Assembly (NCBI RefSeq): GCF_002234405.1
Contig: NZ_NMQT01000030.1
Span: 1 to 64,000, forward strand
DNA from: Amycolatopsis thailandensis
Lineage (GTDB): Bacteria; Actinomycetota; Actinomycetes; Mycobacteriales; Pseudonocardiaceae
Direction of reading: 5' to 3'
DNA: 64,000 bases
Shown here piece by piece: positions 1 to 8,433 of this stretch. Numbering within the stretch: position 1 is the stretch's first letter; the number at the start of each line of letters is the position of its first letter. Made by a program: the position numbers and the translations under genes. Under the pieces are notes generated by a model. The model ran no database searches. It saw nothing but the letters and a program-made list of their open reading frames with translations, and was not told where the DNA came from.

Positions 1-326
1 GCGCCACCCGCCTGCCGCGGTCCGTACGCCGCCGCGGCGTGCACCGCCAGCGGTACCGCGAGGTCGGCGGGCAGGGCGCCGACGTCGTTCCGGATCGCGA
101 GCCACTGGACGCCCGCGGTTCCCAGTACCAAGGCCGCGCACACCGCGGGTTTGCGCCGCCGGAAGGCCAGCGGGAGCGAAAGGAGCAGGGAGAACAGGAA
201 ATACGCGGCCTCCGCCCGGACGAAGAGTCCTAAAAGGACACAGCAGGTCGCGAGCAGCAGCGCGATCAGGGCGTCGACGAGCGGCCCGTGTCCGCGCAGC
301 CAGGAATCGAGTCGTTCACCGAGCAC
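1..326 (-). CDS. Sensor histidine kinase, N-terminal part (cut by window edge)
   Basis: Reading the minus strand from a GTG at 326 gives an open frame that runs off the window. It starts VLGERLDSWLRGHG and continues with several hydrophobic helices and the RRRKP turn. This is the membrane N-terminus typical of actinobacterial NarL-partner histidine kinases (DUF7134-like). An AAGGTGAC Shine-Dalgarno sits just upstream. The DHp and ATPase domains would lie outside the window, so the kinase assignment is inferred from the N-terminal pattern only. A plain membrane protein is the alternative. Confidence 0.6.
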   Translation of the reverse strand, partial: MLGERLDSWLRGHGPLVDALIALLLATCCVLLGLFVRAEAAYFLFSLLLSLPLAFRRRKPAVCAALVLGTAGVQWLAIRNDVGALPADLAVPLAVHAAAAYGPRQAGG

Positions 327-508
327 GTCGTCACCTTATGGCGGCGGGTGCCGCCGTCGCCTCGTCGCGTGGGCTGAACCCGGCTACGCCCGCCGGGCTA
401 GCCCGAACGGAGCAAGAAAGCGGCGGGCGCGGCGGCGGAAATCCCGTGTCCCGGCATCTCGCGCCGCGCTAACCTGAAGAAAACGACTTCATCTGCGGGG
501 GAGCGGAC

Positions 509-742
509 ATGGTCGGAATATGGATAGCGCTCGGGGTGCTGCTGGTGGTGATCGGCATCGCCGTGCTCACCGATCTGCGCGATCGGGGCCGGGGCGGGAC
601 ACGCAAGATCATGCTGCCGGGCTGGGCCTCCCGGCGGGCGGACTACACGGAGAACGACCTCGTTCACGGGCGCTGGGTGGAGAAGGCGCCGCGTGAGCAG
701 GACGAAGAACTCCAGCGCAGGTACAAGTCGGGCGACGATTGA
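509..742 (+). CDS. Small single-pass membrane protein
   Basis: A 77-residue protein with one N-terminal membrane helix (about residues 3-22, IWIALGVLLVVIGIAVL). A charged cytoplasmic tail follows, containing the phrase HGRWVEKAP and ending in a Lys/Glu/Asp-rich stretch. GGGGGAG lies at good spacing before the ATG. The divergent neighbour is the histidine kinase fragment and the next gene is codirectional. I do not recognise a characterised family. Small membrane proteins of this shape are common and mostly unstudied in actinomycetes. Confidence 0.7.
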   Translation: MVGIWIALGVLLVVIGIAVLTDLRDRGRGGTRKIMLPGWASRRADYTENDLVHGRWVEKAPREQDEELQRRYKSGDD

Positions 743-892
743 GGACTTTCGCCGCGGATTCCCGCGCCGGGTTCCGTGGTTTTCGGGGATTCCGTGGGAA
801 AAGCACCGTTGCGCCAAGCCGGTGACCCCGATCACAGTGACCTCTCGGATCGTGAGAACATGAGGCACAGGTTGCCGGATCCCGGAGGGTGA

Positions 893-1726
893 ATGCTCCG
901 CAGAATGCGTCGCTGGCTCGAATTGCTCAGTCTCGGCGGGTTGGCGGTGGTCGGCTTCGTGGTCGGGATCGCGGAAGCGCTCGGCTGGCTGGACAAAGTC
1001 GCGCCGAAGGGCATCACCACCCTGACCCTGATCATGGTCAGCGGGGTGGTCGTGGTGCTGCTCGTCGAGCTGACCCCGTTGCGTGCCTTGGAAGACATCC
1101 GCGACCGCCTCGCCGGTCTCGACATCGACACCATCGCCTCGAGCCTCCGCCGCACCCACTACGGCGGCGTGGTCGAAGTGCACAAACGTTTTCCGGACGA
1201 CGCGTTCGCGGCCCGGGTCGCGAAGGCCAAACAGGTGACGATCCTGAACACCTGGATCCCGAACCTGGAATTGCTGGAACACGAACTCGAAACCGCCATC
1301 GTCGAGCGCCGGGCCGAAGTGCGGATCATGTTGCTGCATCCGAACTCGATGCTGGTGGGATTGCGTGAAGCGGCGCTGGGCCGGTCCGACGGGGCGGGCA
1401 ACGCCTTCGTGAGCACGGGGATCGCGAGCTGCCTGGACACGCTTTCCCGGCTGCACCGGCGGCTGGCGAAACGGCAGGGCAACCTGAAGGTGCGGGTGTT
1501 CAACTCGCAGGCTTCGGTTTCGGTGTACCGGGCCGACGGGCGCTACCTGGTCAGCATGTTCCTGCACGGCCAGCTGGCGATCAATTCGCCGCAGTTCGAA
1601 ATCGAGGGCACGCACGACACCGTGCTCGGCGAGCAGATCCAGCGCGAGCTCGACACGTTGTGGGACATCGGCCGCGACGTCGATCTCGGCGACTGGAACC
1701 GCAGCATCGACATGATCCGTTTCTGA
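893..1726 (+). CDS. Membrane protein with PLD-like cytoplasmic domain, function unknown
   Basis: A 277-residue protein with two N-terminal membrane helices (about residues 13-33 and 41-60) followed by a soluble domain. The soluble part has the alternating pattern KQVTILNTWIPN / EVRIMLLHPNS / VRVFNSQASVSVY, which resembles a phospholipase-D-type fold. No HxKxxxxD catalytic motif is visible, so enzymatic PLD activity is unlikely. A GGAGGG box lies 5 nt before the ATG. It is followed 15 nt later by the heme-oxygenase-like gene, and the two probably form an operon. I infer a membrane-tethered binding or regulatory role, with low certainty. Confidence 0.65.
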   Translation: MLRRMRRWLELLSLGGLAVVGFVVGIAEALGWLDKVAPKGITTLTLIMVSGVVVVLLVELTPLRALEDIRDRLAGLDIDTIASSLRRTHYGGVVEVHKRFPDDAFAARVAKAKQVTILNTWIPNLELLEHELETAIVERRAEVRIMLLHPNSMLVGLREAALGRSDGAGNAFVSTGIASCLDTLSRLHRRLAKRQGNLKVRVFNSQASVSVYRADGRYLVSMFLHGQLAINSPQFEIEGTHDTVLGEQIQRELDTLWDIGRDVDLGDWNRSIDMIRF

Positions 1727-1741
1727 GCAAGAGGTGTAGTG

Positions 1742-2443
1742 ATGCGAGACCTTGACGAGTTCGAAGACGGTTTGATCGAGCGGTTCCGGAATCACCCGGT
1801 GCTGCGGGACGCCGTCGATCTTTCGCCGGAGGACCTGGGGACGGTCCTGACGCAGCGCCGTTTCCTGTCGCTGGCTTTCACCATGGCGTACGACCTGGCG
1901 ATCGATCTGCTCACCGACGAACAGTCCGTCAGGATCGCCCGCGTCATCATCCGCGAGGAATACCCGGACAACTCTTCGCCCGGCAGCACGCCTTCGCACC
2001 GCGAAGACCTGATGACGGACATCCTCGCCCTCGGCTTCCCGCGTGAAGAGCTGGTGCGGTCCCGGCGGTCGCTGGCCACTACGGCCTGCCTCGACACCAC
2101 CATGGAGCTGATCTCCTCGGCGGGCGACTCGAAGCACTCCGACGTCGAACTGCTGACGATCCTGCGGTTCTGGGGCGAGGTGCTGGTCTCCGTCGAGTAC
2201 GGCGAGCTGTGGCGCCGGATCGGCCCGGTGCTCGGCGACAAGTCCGTCTTCTACTACCCGCACCACGTGCACGACGCGAAGTCCCGCCCGCTGGCCGCCG
2301 CGTCCCCGCTCTCGCTGACCCACTCCGACCAGCTCGGACTGCGTCTCGTACAGCTGATCGACTCGGACGGGGCACGGGAACGGTTCCGGGAGACGGAGAA
2401 GGCCGTCGTCGCGATCAAGACCGCGTTCTACGACCAGTTCTAG
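1742..2443 (+). CDS. Heme-oxygenase-like fold protein, possible diiron enzyme
   Basis: A 233-residue all-helical protein. The ATG at 1742 is preferred over the GTG three bases earlier because the GAGG box lies 7 nt before it. Possible metal ligands recur in helix-like stretches: REEYPD, SHREDL, SVEYGEL, YYPHHVHDAK and THSDQLG. This Glu/His spacing recalls TenA/PqqC and heme-oxygenase-like diiron oxidases, but I cannot name the subfamily. It follows the membrane PLD-like gene closely and faces a hairpin-rich convergent region. A non-catalytic helical protein is the alternative. Confidence 0.6.
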   Translation: MRDLDEFEDGLIERFRNHPVLRDAVDLSPEDLGTVLTQRRFLSLAFTMAYDLAIDLLTDEQSVRIARVIIREEYPDNSSPGSTPSHREDLMTDILALGFPREELVRSRRSLATTACLDTTMELISSAGDSKHSDVELLTILRFWGEVLVSVEYGELWRRIGPVLGDKSVFYYPHHVHDAKSRPLAAASPLSLTHSDQLGLRLVQLIDSDGARERFRETEKAVVAIKTAFYDQF

Positions 2444-2524
2444 GGCCTCGTGGTTGGCGATCCGGGTCAGGGCCAACCATGCCTTCGATACCTCCGGTCG
2501 GGCGGTTCGCGTGCCCGATGGGAC

Positions 2525-2641
2525 GGCACGCGTGATCAGACGGACGACACGCGTGATTGGACGGACGACACGCGGTGGACCCGGCCGTCGCCGAGTGACG
2601 TCCGCCTGGACACACGTGTCGTCCGTCTGATCACGCGTGTC
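2525..2641. repeat. Long inverted repeat, CGCGTGATCA type
   Basis: Arms 2525-2555 and 2611-2641 pair almost throughout around a 55-nt centre. Both carry the words CGCGTGATCAGA and TCTGATCACGCG and copies of ACGGACGACACGCG. The same CGCGTGATCAGA word opens the inverted repeat at 57953-58050. Confidence 0.85.
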
Positions 2642-2712
2642 GTCCACCCAGTCACACGAAAGTGCCGAGCTTGGTCACCGTGGTCATGAGTTGCGGTTCC
2701 GCGGCTGCCGGG

Positions 2713-2763
2713 CGCGACGATGTAGGAATTGGGACCTTCAACGTCCCAATTCCTACATCGTCG
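2713..2763. repeat. Hairpin, 22-bp perfect stem, loop CTTCAAC
   Basis: Arms 2713-2734 and 2742-2763 are perfectly complementary. The 7-nt loop is CTTCAAC, closed by GGGAC/GTCCC. The identical loop occurs in the unrelated stem at 39025-39077. There is no T-tract, so if it terminates transcription it does so without a U-run. Confidence 0.9.
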
Positions 2764-2781
2764 CCAGGGATGCCCGGTCTT

Positions 2782-2842
2782 GGACCTTGATCAACGGAGG
2801 ATCGGGGACGTTGAGTGTCCCGGATCTTCCGTTGATCAAGGT
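2782..2842. repeat. Hairpin, 27-bp stem, loop GTTGAGT
   Basis: Arms 2782-2808 and 2816-2842 pair with two mismatches around a 7-nt loop, GTTGAGT. Read on the minus strand the loop is ACTCAAC, similar to the CTTCAAC and GTTCAAC loops of its neighbours. It is closed by GGGAC/GTCCC. Confidence 0.88.
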
Positions 2843-2872
2843 CGTGCCGGGCGCGATCGGCGACAGACGAGG

Positions 2873-2919
2873 TGGCGGGGGAAGATTCCGGACGTTCAAC
2901 GGCCGGAATCTTCCCCCGT
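2873..2919. repeat. Hairpin, 20-bp stem, loop GTTCAAC
   Basis: Arms 2873-2892 and 2900-2919 pair around a 7-nt loop, GTTCAAC. The core GGGGGAAGATTCCGG is perfect; there is one loop-proximal mismatch. It is the last of three consecutive 7-nt-loop hairpins and lies just beyond the stop codon of the glutamyl-tRNA synthetase gene. Confidence 0.85.
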
Positions 2920-2958
2920 CGACCGCACCGGCCCCCCGGCACCGGCATCACTCGACCG

Positions 2959-4614
2959 TCACTCGCCGACGAGACCGGAGAACCGGCCCAGCGTCTCCTC
3001 GCGCCCCAGCGCCTGGGTGATCGAGTGCAGGTCCGGGCTCCGGGTCGAGCCCGTGATCGCGATCCGGATGATCTGCGAAGCCTCGCGAATGGAGCCGGGG
3101 AAGCCCTCGGGGTTCTTCTTGAGCTCCTTGGCGTTCTTCGCGAAACCGTGCTTCGCGGCGACGTCGCGGATCTGCTGGAACCACTCCTGGCCGTCGTCGA
3201 GCTGCTGGTAGTTCCCGACGAAGTCCCGCACCACGGCCTGGACGACCTCGCGGTCGACACCGAGGGCGGCGATCCGCTCGTCGTCGGGACCGGCGACGGC
3301 GGCGTGCAGCTGCGGGAAGAAGAAGCCATAGACGGCGCGGAACTCGCTCCACTTCTTCAGGTCTTTGCGCGGGTTCTCGGCACCGTCGCGTTCGACGGCG
3401 AGCGCCCGGAGCGCGAGGTCCGGCTCGGCGTCGAGGACGGCGAGCAGCGCGGGGTCGAACCGCTCGGCCCAGCCACGTACCTCGGAGAGGATCTCGGCGC
3501 CGGACAGCGTGGCGATGTGGTCGGCCGAGATGTCGTCGAGTTTGACGAGGTCGACCAGCGGGCCGGCGACCCCGCATTCGTCCAGGTTGATCGGCTCGGC
3601 CAGGGCCTGGTCGAGCGGCATTTCGGCGAGCCGTCCGTTGGCGAGGCCGCGCAGGTAGTAGAGGACGGCCTTGGTCGGGTAGCCGGACTCGATGTAGAAG
3701 TCGACGCTCGCTTCCGGGTCCTTGCGCTTCGACAGCTTGCGCTTGCTGCCGCCCTCCTGCTTCATCAGCGGCGCGATGTGCGCGTAGGTGATCGGCTCGA
3801 AGCCGAGCGCCTCGAACAGCTGCTGGTGCACCGGCACCGACGAGATCCACTCGTCGCCGCGGATCACCAGGTTGACGCGCATGAGGTGGTCGTCGACGGC
3901 GTGCGCGAAGTGGTAGGTCGGCAGCCGCGGGCTCTGGTCGGAGCTCTTGAGGATGACGACGTCGTTGCGGTTGGCCTCGGCCTCCAGCGGGCCGCGGATG
4001 GCGTCGGTGAACCGGGCGCGGGCGCCGGTGTCGTCGGGGGCGCGGAACCGTACGACGTACGGGGCGCCCGCGTCGAGCTTCGCCTGGACGTCGGCAGGGT
4101 CGGCGTCGCGCCAGATGGCCCACGAGCCGTAGTAACCGGTCGGCAGTTTCGTCGCCTGCTGCCGGGCGGTGATCGCCGCCAGTTCGTCCTTGGTGGCGAA
4201 GTCGAGGTACGCGCGGCCTTCACGGAGCAGGTGGCGGACGTAGGTCAGGTAGATCTGCTCGCGCTCGGACTGCTGGTACGGGCCGTAGTCGCCGCCGCGG
4301 TGGATGTCCTCGTCGGCGGCGAGGCCGAAGTAGGCGAAGCCACGCTCGAACTGGTCGATGGCGCCTTCGACCTCGCGGGACCGGTCGGTGTCCTCGACCC
4401 GGACGAGGTAGCGGCCCTCGCTGCGGCGGGCGACGTCCTGGTCGATGGTGGCGACGTAGACGCCGCCGATGTGGACGAACCCGGTCGGCGATGGGCCGAA
4501 GCGGGTGACCTTGGCGCCCTCGGGGAGCTCGCGGGCGGGGTAACGCTGTTCCCAGTGCTCGGGCTCGGGCAGGTCGGCGGGGAAGAGGGCGTCGATGACT
4601 GCTCGGTCCAGCAT
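2959..4614 (-). CDS. gltX: Glutamate--tRNA ligase (class I, long variant)
   Basis: A 551-residue class I aminoacyl-tRNA synthetase that charges tRNA with glutamate. The HIGH-type motif is SPTGFVHIG (residues 42-50) and the KMSKS-type motif is KLSKR (293-297), followed by an all-helical anticodon-binding half. VRVEDTDRSR (71-80) is the usual glutamate-recognition region. The length and motif spacing match the roughly 550-residue GluRS variant rather than the roughly 490-residue form usual in actinobacteria. It may therefore be a second, accessory copy; the rest of the genome would decide. The gene stands alone, with divergent and convergent neighbours. The start is supported by a moderately placed GGGAG. 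Confidence 0.92.
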   Translation of the reverse strand: MLDRAVIDALFPADLPEPEHWEQRYPARELPEGAKVTRFGPSPTGFVHIGGVYVATIDQDVARRSEGRYLVRVEDTDRSREVEGAIDQFERGFAYFGLAADEDIHRGGDYGPYQQSEREQIYLTYVRHLLREGRAYLDFATKDELAAITARQQATKLPTGYYGSWAIWRDADPADVQAKLDAGAPYVVRFRAPDDTGARARFTDAIRGPLEAEANRNDVVILKSSDQSPRLPTYHFAHAVDDHLMRVNLVIRGDEWISSVPVHQQLFEALGFEPITYAHIAPLMKQEGGSKRKLSKRKDPEASVDFYIESGYPTKAVLYYLRGLANGRLAEMPLDQALAEPINLDECGVAGPLVDLVKLDDISADHIATLSGAEILSEVRGWAERFDPALLAVLDAEPDLALRALAVERDGAENPRKDLKKWSEFRAVYGFFFPQLHAAVAGPDDERIAALGVDREVVQAVVRDFVGNYQQLDDGQEWFQQIRDVAAKHGFAKNAKELKKNPEGFPGSIREASQIIRIAITGSTRSPDLHSITQALGREETLGRFSGLVGE

Positions 4615-4796
4615 GGCGGTTCAGATCTCCCGGCGTCGTGGTGCATGGCGGTTTTCGCCACCGAAGAGACTAACCGGTCCGGCTCCCCGGCCTGGTGAGG
4701 GTGGGTCACGAAGCGGTCGGAAGCCGAATCGAGACGTGCTTTTCCGTCGGTGGTCCCCGGTAAAATGGGCCTTGCCGGACATCGGGGAGGAAATCG

Positions 4797-6035
4797 GTGA
4801 CCACCGATAGCTCGCTTCGTGAAGAACCCCAGCTGACCATCAAACCCAAACCTTCGGCGTTCTTTCTGCGCCGCCGTTTTCTCCGTGCTTTCGGACCCGC
4901 GCTCGCCCTGGCCGTGAGCGGTCTGATCGTTCTGCTCGTGAGCGGGACGATCGTGGTGCCCTTCCAGCAGACACTGGTCCTGCGCGGCAAGATGGGCTCC
5001 AAATCGGATCTCTTCGAGGACGCGAGGATCCAGGAAATCCTGATGCGCCATCACATCCGCGTCCACGTGACCAGGGCGGGATCCCGGGACGTCGCCACGC
5101 ACGATCTCAGCCAGTACGACTTCGTGTTCATGTCCGGGGAGCCCGCCGCGGGCCTGGTCCGGCGGTCGAGGGCGAACCAGTGGACGGGCTCCGCGCGGCA
5201 GCCGTTCACCAGCCCCATCGTTCTCGCGACGTATCGCCGGTACGCGGAAACGCTGGCGAGCAAGCAGATCGCCTCGAAACCACCGGATCGGCCGGACTCG
5301 CTGTACTACACGCTGGACACCGAGAAATTCATCAAGGCGATGCGGCTCGGGCAGACCTGGGACTCGCTGGGCGTCCGCGCTTTCGGCGCGGAAAACGGGA
5401 ACCGGGTGCTGGCCCAGACGTCGAACATCTGCGACTCCAACTCGGGCGCGACGTACCTGATCCTGCTGGCGTTCCTGGAGAACGGCCGTCAGGTCCCGGT
5501 CGTCGACCCGCAGCCCGCCGGCGCGCCCGCCGGTCCGCCGAACCTCTCGGCCGCGAAGGCGCTGGCCAACCGGGTCAAACCGCTCGTGGCCGCGCAAGGT
5601 TTCCCGTCGTCCGATCTCTCGGAGTCCTACGCGAACCTGGCCGAGGGCGACAAGCCGATCGTCGTCATCTACGAACATCAGTACCTCGCGATGCAGTTGC
5701 GGGCCAAGGCGGAGAGCGGGCGGGCGGACCTCGATCGCGTCCTGCTGTACCCGAAGGACAACATCCTGACGAAACCCCAGTTCCTGGCCCTGAAGCCGGA
5801 AGCGGAACGGCTCGGCGAACTGATCACCTTCGACCCCGAGCTCCAGCGCCGCGCGATGGAGCTCGGATTCGGCGTCGCGACCCCCGCGGGCAGCACGAAA
5901 AGCGCGAAGCTGTACGACTTCCTGCGCGAACAGGGACTGACGGCCCCGGAGATCGCGGGCGACGACAGCACCACACCGTTGCCGGACAACCCGGTGCTGG
6001 AAGAGATGATCAAGACCGTCGGGGACTGCTCGTGA
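4797..6035 (+). CDS. Membrane-anchored binding-domain protein
   Basis: A 412-residue protein starting at a GTG with GGGGAGG 6 nt upstream. A cytoplasmic tail of about 30 residues precedes one membrane helix (about 33-53, GPALALAVSGLIVLLVS), so the rest is extracytoplasmic. The outer part alternates beta strands and helices as in a solute-binding fold: LVLRGKMGSKSDLFED, YDFVFMSGEPAAG, YLILLAFLENGRQVP. It overlaps the next gene by GTGA, which indicates translational coupling. I infer that it pairs with the downstream binding-VWA lipoprotein in an envelope complex. No ligand can be named. Confidence 0.75.
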   Translation: MTTDSSLREEPQLTIKPKPSAFFLRRRFLRAFGPALALAVSGLIVLLVSGTIVVPFQQTLVLRGKMGSKSDLFEDARIQEILMRHHIRVHVTRAGSRDVATHDLSQYDFVFMSGEPAAGLVRRSRANQWTGSARQPFTSPIVLATYRRYAETLASKQIASKPPDRPDSLYYTLDTEKFIKAMRLGQTWDSLGVRAFGAENGNRVLAQTSNICDSNSGATYLILLAFLENGRQVPVVDPQPAGAPAGPPNLSAAKALANRVKPLVAAQGFPSSDLSESYANLAEGDKPIVVIYEHQYLAMQLRAKAESGRADLDRVLLYPKDNILTKPQFLALKPEAERLGELITFDPELQRRAMELGFGVATPAGSTKSAKLYDFLREQGLTAPEIAGDDSTTPLPDNPVLEEMIKTVGDCS

Positions 6036-7558
6036 AGCGGCCGCTCGCGCTTCTGTGCTGTCTGCTCCTGGTGGTCTCCGCCTGCACGAGCGGCGGCGAG
6101 AAGGTGAAGCTGCGCGTGCTGGCCAGTCCCGAACTGGCGGATCTCGGGCCGATCCTCGGCGACCTCCGCGAAGAAACGGGAATCGAACTGGAGATGGATT
6201 TCCAGGGAATCGTCAACGAAAGCACGGCTCTCGTCCCGGGCAGGGCCGCGCATGATCTCGCCTGGCTTTCCACCGACCGGTTCTTCCAGCTCGACTTCCG
6301 GCGGGCCGCGGACCAGGGGGAGCGGCCGCTGGCCACCAAGACGATGATCTCCCCGGTCGTCGTCGGGCTGAATCCGGCGAAGGCGGCGGAGCTGCGCCGT
6401 GGCAAACCGGACGGGAAGCTGTCCTGGGCGGATCTGGCGGACGCGGCGGCGAGCGGCGGGTTCCGGTTCGCGATGGCGGATCCGGCCAAGACGACCAGCG
6501 GGCTCACCTCGCTCGTCGGAGTGGCGACGGCCGCCGCCGGCACCGGGGCGGCGCTGCGGCTCGAGGACGTGAAATGCGACAAGCTGCGGGGCTTCCGCAC
6601 CGGGCACGCCCTCACGGCGGAGACTTCGGCCGCGCTGGTGGACCGGTTCGCCGAACGCCAGGACGCCGACGCGATCATCGGCTACGAGTCCACTTTGCTC
6701 ACCCTCAACGCGAGCGGCAGGCTCAAGACACCGCTCGAACTGGTGTACCCGCGCGACGGCATCGTCCAGGCCGAGTACCCGATCCTGCTGCTCGACCCGG
6801 CCAAGCGGGAGGCCTACGACAAGGTCGTCTCGTGGGTCAGAAGCCCCGCGACACAGAAGAAACTGATGGACCGCACGCTCCGGCGGCCGATCATCGGCGA
6901 GGTGGGACTCGATCCGAGGTTGCCCGCCTCGACCGGGAACTCGCTGTACTTCCCGGACGACCCGGCCGTCGTGGACAAGCTGCTGGAGGACTACGCCGAG
7001 AGGGCTCCCGGCCGCGTGATCTTCGTGCTCGACTTCTCCGGCTCGATGAAGGGAGCGAGGATCGCCGCGCTCCGGGCGACCTTCGACGGGCTGAGCGGCG
7101 GCCCGGGCGGCGGGTTCGACAGGTTCTATCGCGGTGAGCGGCTCACGGTCCTCCGCTTCGGCGGGAAGATACTGGGAGACAAGGAGTTCACCGTCAGCGG
7201 GCCGCAGGATCTCGACGCTCTTCGTTCCTTCGTCGCGAGCGACGACTTCGACGGCGACACGGCGGTCTGGGCGGCGCTCGGCGAGGCCTACGCGAGGGCC
7301 GGCGCCGATCGCCGGGCCGAACCCGATCGCGACGTCTCGATCGTGCTGATGACCGACGGCGAGAGCAACACCGGCCCGGGCGTCGATGAATTCCTGCGCA
7401 CGCCAAGGGATCCCGGCGTGCACACGTACGCCATCCGGTTCGGTGAGGCCGATCCCGCCGAGCTGGCCCGCGCGGCCGCGGCCACCGGTGGCCGCATGGT
7501 CGACGCCAACGCGACGTCCCTGCTCGAAGCCTTCAAGGAGATCCGTGGCTGCCGATAA
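6032..7558 (+). CDS. Lipoprotein fusing a solute-binding domain to a VWA domain
   Basis: A 508-residue lipoprotein; the signal peptide ends in a VVSAC lipobox (Cys18). Residues about 25-300 form a periplasmic binding-protein-like domain (KLRVLASPELADLGPIL opening; IIGYESTLL; VYPRDGIVQAEYPILLL). Residues about 325-505 are a von Willebrand A domain with a full MIDAS: DFSGS (Asp334, Ser336, Ser338) and TDGES around Asp442. The GTG start overlaps the upstream stop codon. This binding-plus-VWA fusion is a recognised but poorly studied actinobacterial architecture. It should bind a ligand outside the membrane and a partner protein through Mg2+. No transporter permease is nearby, so sensing or assembly is likelier than uptake. 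Confidence 0.85.
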   Translation: MKRPLALLCCLLLVVSACTSGGEKVKLRVLASPELADLGPILGDLREETGIELEMDFQGIVNESTALVPGRAAHDLAWLSTDRFFQLDFRRAADQGERPLATKTMISPVVVGLNPAKAAELRRGKPDGKLSWADLADAAASGGFRFAMADPAKTTSGLTSLVGVATAAAGTGAALRLEDVKCDKLRGFRTGHALTAETSAALVDRFAERQDADAIIGYESTLLTLNASGRLKTPLELVYPRDGIVQAEYPILLLDPAKREAYDKVVSWVRSPATQKKLMDRTLRRPIIGEVGLDPRLPASTGNSLYFPDDPAVVDKLLEDYAERAPGRVIFVLDFSGSMKGARIAALRATFDGLSGGPGGGFDRFYRGERLTVLRFGGKILGDKEFTVSGPQDLDALRSFVASDDFDGDTAVWAALGEAYARAGADRRAEPDRDVSIVLMTDGESNTGPGVDEFLRTPRDPGVHTYAIRFGEADPAELARAAAATGGRMVDANATSLLEAFKEIRGCR

Positions 7559-8318
7559 TCTGTGGTGGGAAGTCTGGGGAATGTGGCTCGCGGTCTGGGT
7601 GGTGACCGTCGCCGCCTTCGTCGTCGCGATCGTCGTCTTCGTCAAACACTGGCGCCGGGCGCGATCCGACGGCGATCAGGGGATGATCCGGGGCATCGGC
7701 TTCTACTTGCACACCAAATCCGTGATGGGCCTCTACCAGCTGCATCGCTACAACGAGGCGCTGGAACAGGAGGTGGAGAAGCGGCGGAGCCGGGGCTGGC
7801 GGCTCTGGGGATCGGGTGGATTCGGCCCGCTGAAAGGGGAATCGGAGCGCACCGACACCGACGAGGAGTTCCGGCGGTACATCCGCAAGGCCGAGCCGAT
7901 CACCGTGATCGGCATCGTGATGAAGGTGCTGGAGAAGCACCACGACATCATCTACGTCGACCTGACGAAGCAGGAACTGGCCCACAATCGGGCGCTGGTC
8001 AAGGAACTCGGCTGGTCCGACGGTCACGAGAGCACCCGTCAGCTCAAGACCCGGCTGCGCGGCGTCGAGGCGTTCGTCTCCGTGAAGGGCCTGTTCCGCG
8101 AACGTTCACAGACCGAGGACGAGACGGTCTTCTTCGCACCGTACGGGAATCCGGACGATCCGGCGCGAAGCAGGCGGATCCGGTTCACCTGCGTGACCGG
8201 CGATCTGCGGGATTCCGTGCCCTCCGGCGCGTTCCGGGCGCGATGTCTCGGCAAGGTCGAAGACTGGGACCCCGAAACCGGTGAACTCGTCGTCCATCCC
8301 ATCGCCATCTTCAAGTAA
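7545..8318 (+). CDS. Membrane protein, third gene of the binding-VWA operon
   Basis: A 257-residue protein. The GTG at 7545 lies inside the end of the previous gene (14-nt overlap) and is the start that includes the whole membrane helix (about residues 14-33, WLAVWVVTVAAFVVAIVV). The soluble part has a charged helical region (YNEALEQEVEKRRSRG) and a C-terminal beta-rich domain (TVFFAPYGNPDD, FRARCLGKVEDWD). I do not recognise a family. Tight coupling to the two upstream genes suggests one complex. Confidence 0.7.
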   Translation: MAADNLWWEVWGMWLAVWVVTVAAFVVAIVVFVKHWRRARSDGDQGMIRGIGFYLHTKSVMGLYQLHRYNEALEQEVEKRRSRGWRLWGSGGFGPLKGESERTDTDEEFRRYIRKAEPITVIGIVMKVLEKHHDIIYVDLTKQELAHNRALVKELGWSDGHESTRQLKTRLRGVEAFVSVKGLFRERSQTEDETVFFAPYGNPDDPARSRRIRFTCVTGDLRDSVPSGAFRARCLGKVEDWDPETGELVVHPIAIFK

Positions 8319-8324
8319 CCCTCC

Positions 8325-8342
8325 CTGCTCCACTTGGAGCAG
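8325..8342 (+). terminator. Stem-loop after the binding-VWA operon
   Basis: CTGCTCC (8325-8331) pairs with GGAGCAG (8336-8342) across a 4-nt loop, directly after the stop codon at 8318. It is short and lacks a T-run. It is the only terminator candidate separating the operon from the peptide gene. Confidence 0.5.
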
Positions 8343-8390
8343 TCGAAAGCCACACGTCGTCCATGGTGCTTCGCACTGTCGGCCGGCAGG

Positions 8391-8433
8391 GGCGAACCTG
8401 CACGATTTCGTTGTCCAACACCGCAGGTTCGCC
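8391..8433 (+). promoter_or_regulatory. Inverted repeat abutting the peptide gene's ribosome site
   Basis: GGCGAACCTGC (8391-8401) and GCAGGTTCGCC (8423-8433) form a perfect 11-bp inverted repeat with a 21-nt spacer. The 3' arm touches the AGGGAGA Shine-Dalgarno (8434-8440) of the 58-residue peptide gene. It could be a repressor operator or an mRNA hairpin that gates translation. Confidence 0.6.

Larger units (their letters stand above)
2444..2958. other. Gene-free convergent region with four hairpins
   Basis: This 515-base stretch lies between two convergent genes and has no convincing coding frame. It is dominated by four large inverted repeats, listed individually. Small extra dyads (GTTGGC...GCCAAC near 2454-2480) add to the structure. 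It probably serves as a two-sided transcription barrier. Confidence 0.7.

Noticed and set aside
398..2647. A 749-codon minus-strand frame across the first genes
   Set aside because: Low-complexity Arg/Asp/His/Val composition typical of antisense frames; the plus-strand genes have ribosome sites and membrane helices in order.
2525..2919. REP elements with a RAYT transposase
   Set aside because: No tyrosine (Y1) transposase gene and no conserved GTAG/GGAG foot next to the hairpins in this window.
2872..4698. A 608-codon plus-strand frame opposite gltX
   Set aside because: Antisense shadow; GluRS motifs on the minus strand are decisive.
5180..6031. A longer version of the binding-VWA lipoprotein starting inside the previous gene
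   Set aside because: The lipoprotein signal peptide begins exactly at GTG 6032 with GTGA coupling; the extension is Arg-rich shadow sequence.
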